9,216 nucleotides of DNA from NCBI GenBank assembly GCA_002398825.1, contig DHBS01000032.1, forward strand, positions 90,918 through 100,133, read 5' to 3'. This stretch comes from Syntrophomonas sp. UBA4922 (lineage in GTDB: Bacteria; Bacillota; Syntrophomonadia; Syntrophomonadales; Syntrophomonadaceae). Shown here in pieces: positions 6,901 to 9,216 of the stretch; within the stretch, counting starts at the first letter, position 1, and each line of letters opens with the position of its first letter. The notes beneath the pieces were generated by a model. That model worked only from the letters and a program-made list of their open reading frames with translations. It did no database searches and had not been told where the DNA came from. The translations under genes were made by a program, and so were the position numbers.

Positions 6901-9216
6901 TGTGGATGGCAAATGGCAGTCGGTTGAAGGCGCCGGCAATAACCTGTTGGCCATCAACGGGGTGAGTAAAGCAGATGCCGGCCGTTATCGCTGCGCAGTT
7001 TCCCAATATGTAAAAGATAAGCCTATCACCATTTATTCACAGGCTGTAACCCTGACGGTGAACAAGAATAACCTGGCGGTATTGCTCAGTTTGGATCCAT
7101 CCGACGGCTATGGCGATATCAATACACCGTTGACTGTAACGGCAACCCTGGATAATATCGATGCTTCCATACCGCCCACCGGCAAGATAAATTTCCTGCT
7201 TACCTTTTATCCGGATCCGGAAGTGACCGAAGGCGAAGAGGGGACGCAGATAGAGTATCCCGACCCGGTACTGACAATCATAGAAGCAGCGGTGGTAAAC
7301 GGAAATGGGGCCGAGATAAGCTGGTCACCGAACTTCTATGGCAGTTATGACATCGTGGCCGTCTACCTGGGAGACGGTAATTATCATAAGAGCACTTCGT
7401 CCACCAGCAGTTTTACCTGTGTTGACAGCAGCGCGGCCGGGGCTTCGGGACTCAGGATCACCGGGATCGAAAACAACACCCTGAATTACGGGGATGTGGT
7501 CAATCTGAGCGCAACCGCATGGCAGAATGGAAGCATGAAAACGTTGTTAGTTGATGAAGTGGAGTTCGTTTCTTCGGATACGGAAGGATTGGCCGTTGTA
7601 AAATCGGAAGGAAGCAATCCCAAATGGCAGCTGACCGCAGCCCGGGCGGGAACTTACCAACTGGAGGCCACCGCCACCATGGGCGCCACGGTACTGAAAG
7701 TGACCAAGAACATCACTGTTAACAAAGCCCAGATCGCACTGAAGGTGAAGGATCAGATGCTAAACCAGGGAGATTCCCTGGAGCCTTTTGTCCTGGAACT
7801 GACCGGCGGCGAGATGAAGCTAGAGGATTCTCTGGATACTGTCTTTACAGTCGAGTATCTGTATACAGTCAACAGCAGTTCACCGGCCGGGGTCTACGAT
7901 GTATTCATCGGCAATATCACCCAGGCGGGAAATAATTATGAGGTCTTGAGTGTAAGCAAAGGCATCGTGAATATCGAGGGCCCCAAGTATAATATCAGAT
8001 TCCGCGGGGTCTCCAACGGTTCAGTTCTGGCCGAGGTCAACAATTGGAGGGTCCTGGATGAAGATTACAACAGCGGTTATGATATCGCTGCCGGAGCCTA
8101 TGTGCGCTTCAGCGCCGTGCCTGATGCCGGCTACCGGGTGGAGAAATGGGTGGTCAACGGTATCGAATTGATGAAAGACCAGTCCTACGACACCTCGGCA
8201 TATATCACTTTCAACAGCCTGAGTGCTGATCTGGAGATCGAGGTTTATTTTGTACCCGACATGTGTAATCTGACTTACAGTGCCGGTGACAACGGCACCC
8301 TGACCGCACGGATCGGCAGTCTGAACGTGGGCTCGGGAGCGGTGCTGCCGGCGCAGACAGTAGTCAATTTCCTGGCCGCACCGGATGACGGCTTTATGGT
8401 GGATCAATGGAAAGTGAATAACAGCGTAGTCAACGGCTATAAGCAGAATAGTTATTTTCACACCATAACTCAAGATACTGATCTGAAAGTGACCTTCACC
8501 CCGGCGGAATATGTGGCAGTGGGCTATGCAGCCACCGGCAACGGGCAGGTCGCCGCTGAAGTCAACGGCGGATCAGCCCTGGAGAGCGGCGACCTGGTCA
8601 CTAAAGGCAGTGAGGTGGTATTCACCGCAACCCCTGACGACGCCAACACCATGATCAAGGAGTGGATCGTCAACGGACAGGTGGTGCAGGGCAGCAGCCC
8701 GGTCTACACTGCGGCCAATATACAAGAAGCCTTGAATGTTGTAGCGGTATTTATCGATGCCATCACCTATACGGTTGACTTCGGGGCTATCGGTCATGGT
8801 AGCGGCACCCTGACTGCCGAGGTGGACGGGGAGTATATCTCCAGCGGCGACCGGGTCAGGGGATACGCAGATGTACTCTTCACCGCCTATCCGCCGGAAG
8901 GCTACCGGGTCAAACAGTGGAAACTGGGCTCTGCGGTCATTATGGATGACAGCGGGGAATCCCCGTTGTTAAGCGAGACCTATATACTGGAGGATCTTCA
9001 GTCAAGTGTCACTGTAACCGTGGAGTTCGAATCCACCAATACCTATTGGGTGGATTATTGGGTGATCGATACCCTCCCGGATGAAGAAGGCGGGGAGAAC
9101 GGCACTATCAACGCCCTGGCCACCTACGCCGGGGTGAGCGAACCATACGGAAGCGGGGAGGATATCTTGCAGGACAGCCAGGTAGTCTTTACTGCTGTGC
9201 CTGAAGCCGGCTATAC
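3941..9216 (+). CDS. Giant secreted multi-domain surface protein, 3'-truncated
   Basis: One open frame runs from ATG 3941 to the window edge (1758 full codons, no stop); GGGGGAG at 3931-3937 precedes the start. Residues 1-28 are a signal peptide (MRKT, hydrophobic core, cleavage near AYA-D), so the protein is exported. Residues about 120-500 carry FG-GAP/VCBS-like units: GDFDNDGVSEIVV (196-208, with a D-x-D-x-D calcium-type loop at 197-201), GDITGDNLADLAV (250-262), IGNVQGDSDDG (321-331) and SGNFDG (447-452). Residues 527-838 are an unassigned beta-rich domain. Then come a fibronectin type III domain (839-943), an Ig-like domain (944-1041, DAGRYRCAV), a bacterial Ig-like repeat domain (1042-1164), a beta domain I cannot assign (about 1165-1260), an MBG-like domain (1261-1347) and InlB B-type repeats from 1350. 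The C-terminal anchor is not visible. The architecture suggests an extracellular adhesin or binding protein; no catalytic motif was found. Confidence 0.9.
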   Translation, partial: MRKTVLGIVVALIMALAAVPLISGQLAYADVYSDLGLSTSSEDLENYDQRAESQPYNSKNVSVNPVSETYITEIGTMEVAVDPGQPPQSVGAVKRSLIGDNNLAQTVTETVADENDNKYVKSVALDLNDVGKPHAVAELYYREANNGELYLSIVDPIEDLAGPAGNQILVFSNSEAGTPLITDYRNQHSFLTLVAGDFDNDGVSEIVVYVPDAADPRLALYQIVDGVIQDEPEQTFSLPGFSEFVYMTSGDITGDNLADLAVSYNGPGTEQVYSEYTGHIYIFKSQNFSLASPHVFNHLSRGEDNGKDYYTSRINNAAAAIGNVQGDSDDGQMELVVAGSRVNSNGQREVSRVVLGYRYDGAVGRWDFQEVYGRMDLGSAELFNVLNINENKLTTLACVDFLGKDPLTTKGAYTYIDGIIIDEMDDVYEGQGGTYTGPNYADYGIVSGNFDGNSYQFEQLKILREKLNWNSASQSWDSGGFEIATYGSPSSVTELDSITTCAALAAPNTDDDTVIIRYTGHDLQYSFPTVLAALASPPYFGDLEHLDGGESYIGGSTTEITSGEGGGSETHGNVSVTAGAYASLESEVSIFGFKIAQAEYETAFTAGYTWDTSHETEVTTAISYGTFGGQDSVAVYAIPMDVFMYDVWCPGVGGKGGYWTSMNQCFPYEAAYVVIPADKYDEIASREPGLPRIGGELFKHTLGRPETYHSSSLGMFKVKDPIEYELFSTVGFGNAYITQNIEITETDTDSHTFSAELSGRVGGGAVGATAGVTYSIGGGGGWAETTIKNVGYTATLLNMPLEAEDHGYNYAWKLVAYPYISEKQSFPVVTYAVSQVRRPPLLPQNLEMQSSTENSVTLRWDNVDPHVSGYQLYRYYDFEGDLAGYYKIGDEIPVGTTTYTDTGLQPYTNYRYKIQSIGAGYGSQVTESVLGPECVARTNPTSDAPIITQQPESVEVAAGSRAVFQVIAQPAPSASVSDRIFYQWQRYVDGKWQSVEGAGNNLLAINGVSKADAGRYRCAVSQYVKDKPITIYSQAVTLTVNKNNLAVLLSLDPSDGYGDINTPLTVTATLDNIDASIPPTGKINFLLTFYPDPEVTEGEEGTQIEYPDPVLTIIEAAVVNGNGAEISWSPNFYGSYDIVAVYLGDGNYHKSTSSTSSFTCVDSSAAGASGLRITGIENNTLNYGDVVNLSATAWQNGSMKTLLVDEVEFVSSDTEGLAVVKSEGSNPKWQLTAARAGTYQLEATATMGATVLKVTKNITVNKAQIALKVKDQMLNQGDSLEPFVLELTGGEMKLEDSLDTVFTVEYLYTVNSSSPAGVYDVFIGNITQAGNNYEVLSVSKGIVNIEGPKYNIRFRGVSNGSVLAEVNNWRVLDEDYNSGYDIAAGAYVRFSAVPDAGYRVEKWVVNGIELMKDQSYDTSAYITFNSLSADLEIEVYFVPDMCNLTYSAGDNGTLTARIGSLNVGSGAVLPAQTVVNFLAAPDDGFMVDQWKVNNSVVNGYKQNSYFHTITQDTDLKVTFTPAEYVAVGYAATGNGQVAAEVNGGSALESGDLVTKGSEVVFTATPDDANTMIKEWIVNGQVVQGSSPVYTAANIQEALNVVAVFIDAITYTVDFGAIGHGSGTLTAEVDGEYISSGDRVRGYADVLFTAYPPEGYRVKQWKLGSAVIMDDSGESPLLSETYILEDLQSSVTVTVEFESTNTYWVDYWVIDTLPDEEGGENGTINALATYAGVSEPYGSGEDILQDSQVVFTAVPEAGY
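4523..5302 (+). other. FG-GAP/VCBS-like repeat region of the surface protein
   Basis: This part encodes at least four spaced motifs of the form GD/N-h-x-G/D-D with hydrophobic strands following: GDFDNDGVSEIVVY, GDITGDNLADLAVSY, GNVQGDSDDGQMELVV and GNFDGNSYQFEQLKIL. In FG-GAP and VCBS families such units are blades of a beta-propeller, and the Asp-rich loop binds calcium. Only the first unit has the full Asp pattern; the others are degenerate, and the number of blades cannot be settled by eye. Confidence 0.6.
5519..6454 (+). other. Unassigned glycine/threonine-rich beta domain of the surface protein
   Basis: Residues 527-838. It begins with FPTVLAALASPPYFGDL, followed by a Gly/Ser/Thr-rich linker (SYIGGSTTEITSGEGGGSE). 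Two long segments of alternating small-polar and hydrophobic residues follow: VSVTAGAYASLESEVSIFGF at about 574-593, and the Ser/Thr-rich stretch ITETDTDSHTFSAELSG leading into the glycine run GGGAVGATAGVTYSIGGGGG at about 763-782. Between them lies a compact section with two cysteines, C649 and C665, that could form a disulfide. The alternating pattern resembles the amphipathic strands of beta-pore-forming or fibre-forming domains, but this is inference and no known family is assigned. Confidence 0.45.
6455..7063 (+). other. Fibronectin type III domain followed by Ig-like domain
   Basis: Residues 839-943 have the fibronectin type III pattern: PQNLEMQSS, then SVTLRWDNV, SGYQLYRYYD, TTTYTDTGLQPYTNYRYKI. 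Residues 944-1041 follow the Ig-like pattern PxITQQPxSVEVAAGSRAVF, then YQWQRYVDGKWQSV and SKADAGRYRCAVS, ending VTLTVNK. The Ig F-strand cysteine C1018 has no cysteine partner in the B strand (AVFQVIA), so the usual intradomain disulfide is absent. Such modules act as spacers or binding surfaces in bacterial exported proteins. Confidence 0.75.
7988..9216 (+). repeat. At least five tandem divergent InlB B-type repeats (about 80-93 residues each)
   Basis: Units begin near residues 1350, 1443, 1523, 1608 and 1700; the fifth is cut by the window edge. Each follows the same plan: a beta strand, xGNG/SGxLxAEV, a short loop ending in a glycine-rich turn, VxFTAxPDxGYxVxxW, VNG or similar, then a strand ending VxFxP. 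Clear copies are VRFSAVPDAGYRVEKWVVNG, VNFLAAPDDGFMVDQWKVNN, VVFTATPDDANTMIKEWIVN, VLFTAYPPEGYRVKQWKLG and VVFTAVPEAGY. This matches the divergent InlB B-repeat family, which forms rigid beta stalks in surface proteins. The copies are well diverged from each other, so they are old duplications and not recent DNA-level expansions. Confidence 0.85.

Overview
The window looks like a chromosomal segment of a Gram-positive anaerobe, probably a clostridial or syntrophomonad-like Firmicute. This is an inference. It rests on strong AGGAGG-type ribosome-binding sites, mixed mid-range GC, a LytS-type sensor kinase paired with a SARP/BTAD-type regulator, a large secreted multi-domain surface protein, and a GGGGACG...-type intergenic palindrome of the kind I recall from such genomes. 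All four genes are on the + strand, and both ends of the window cut through genes.

Layout: (1) positions 1-482 hold the C-terminal part of an ABC-transporter ATPase of the nitrate/sulfonate/taurine importer type. (2) Positions 483-691 are intergenic and contain a perfect 23-bp inverted repeat that may be a REP-like element. (3) Positions 692-3653 are a two-gene operon. It encodes a membrane histidine kinase (extracytoplasmic beta-rich sensor, about seven membrane helices, LytS-like kinase core) and, overlapping it by 26 bp, a response regulator (receiver, winged helix, BTAD). (4) Positions 3654-3940 are a 287-bp gene-free stretch. (5) From 3941 to the window end one uninterrupted frame of at least 1758 codons encodes a giant exported protein.

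The giant protein has, in order: a signal peptide; an FG-GAP/VCBS-like region; a large unassigned glycine- and threonine-rich beta domain of about 300 residues; a fibronectin type III domain; an Ig-like domain; a bacterial Ig-like repeat domain; an unassigned beta domain; an MBG-like domain; and at least five tandem repeats resembling the divergent InlB B-repeat. Its C-terminus and any cell-wall anchor lie beyond the window.

A reasonable working model is that the two-component pair senses an extracellular ligand or the envelope state and controls nearby genes, with the large surface protein directly downstream as the obvious candidate. The sequence shows only adjacency and shared orientation; control is not demonstrated. 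The most novel parts are the unassigned central domain of the surface protein and the pairing of a LytS-like kinase with a SARP-like output.
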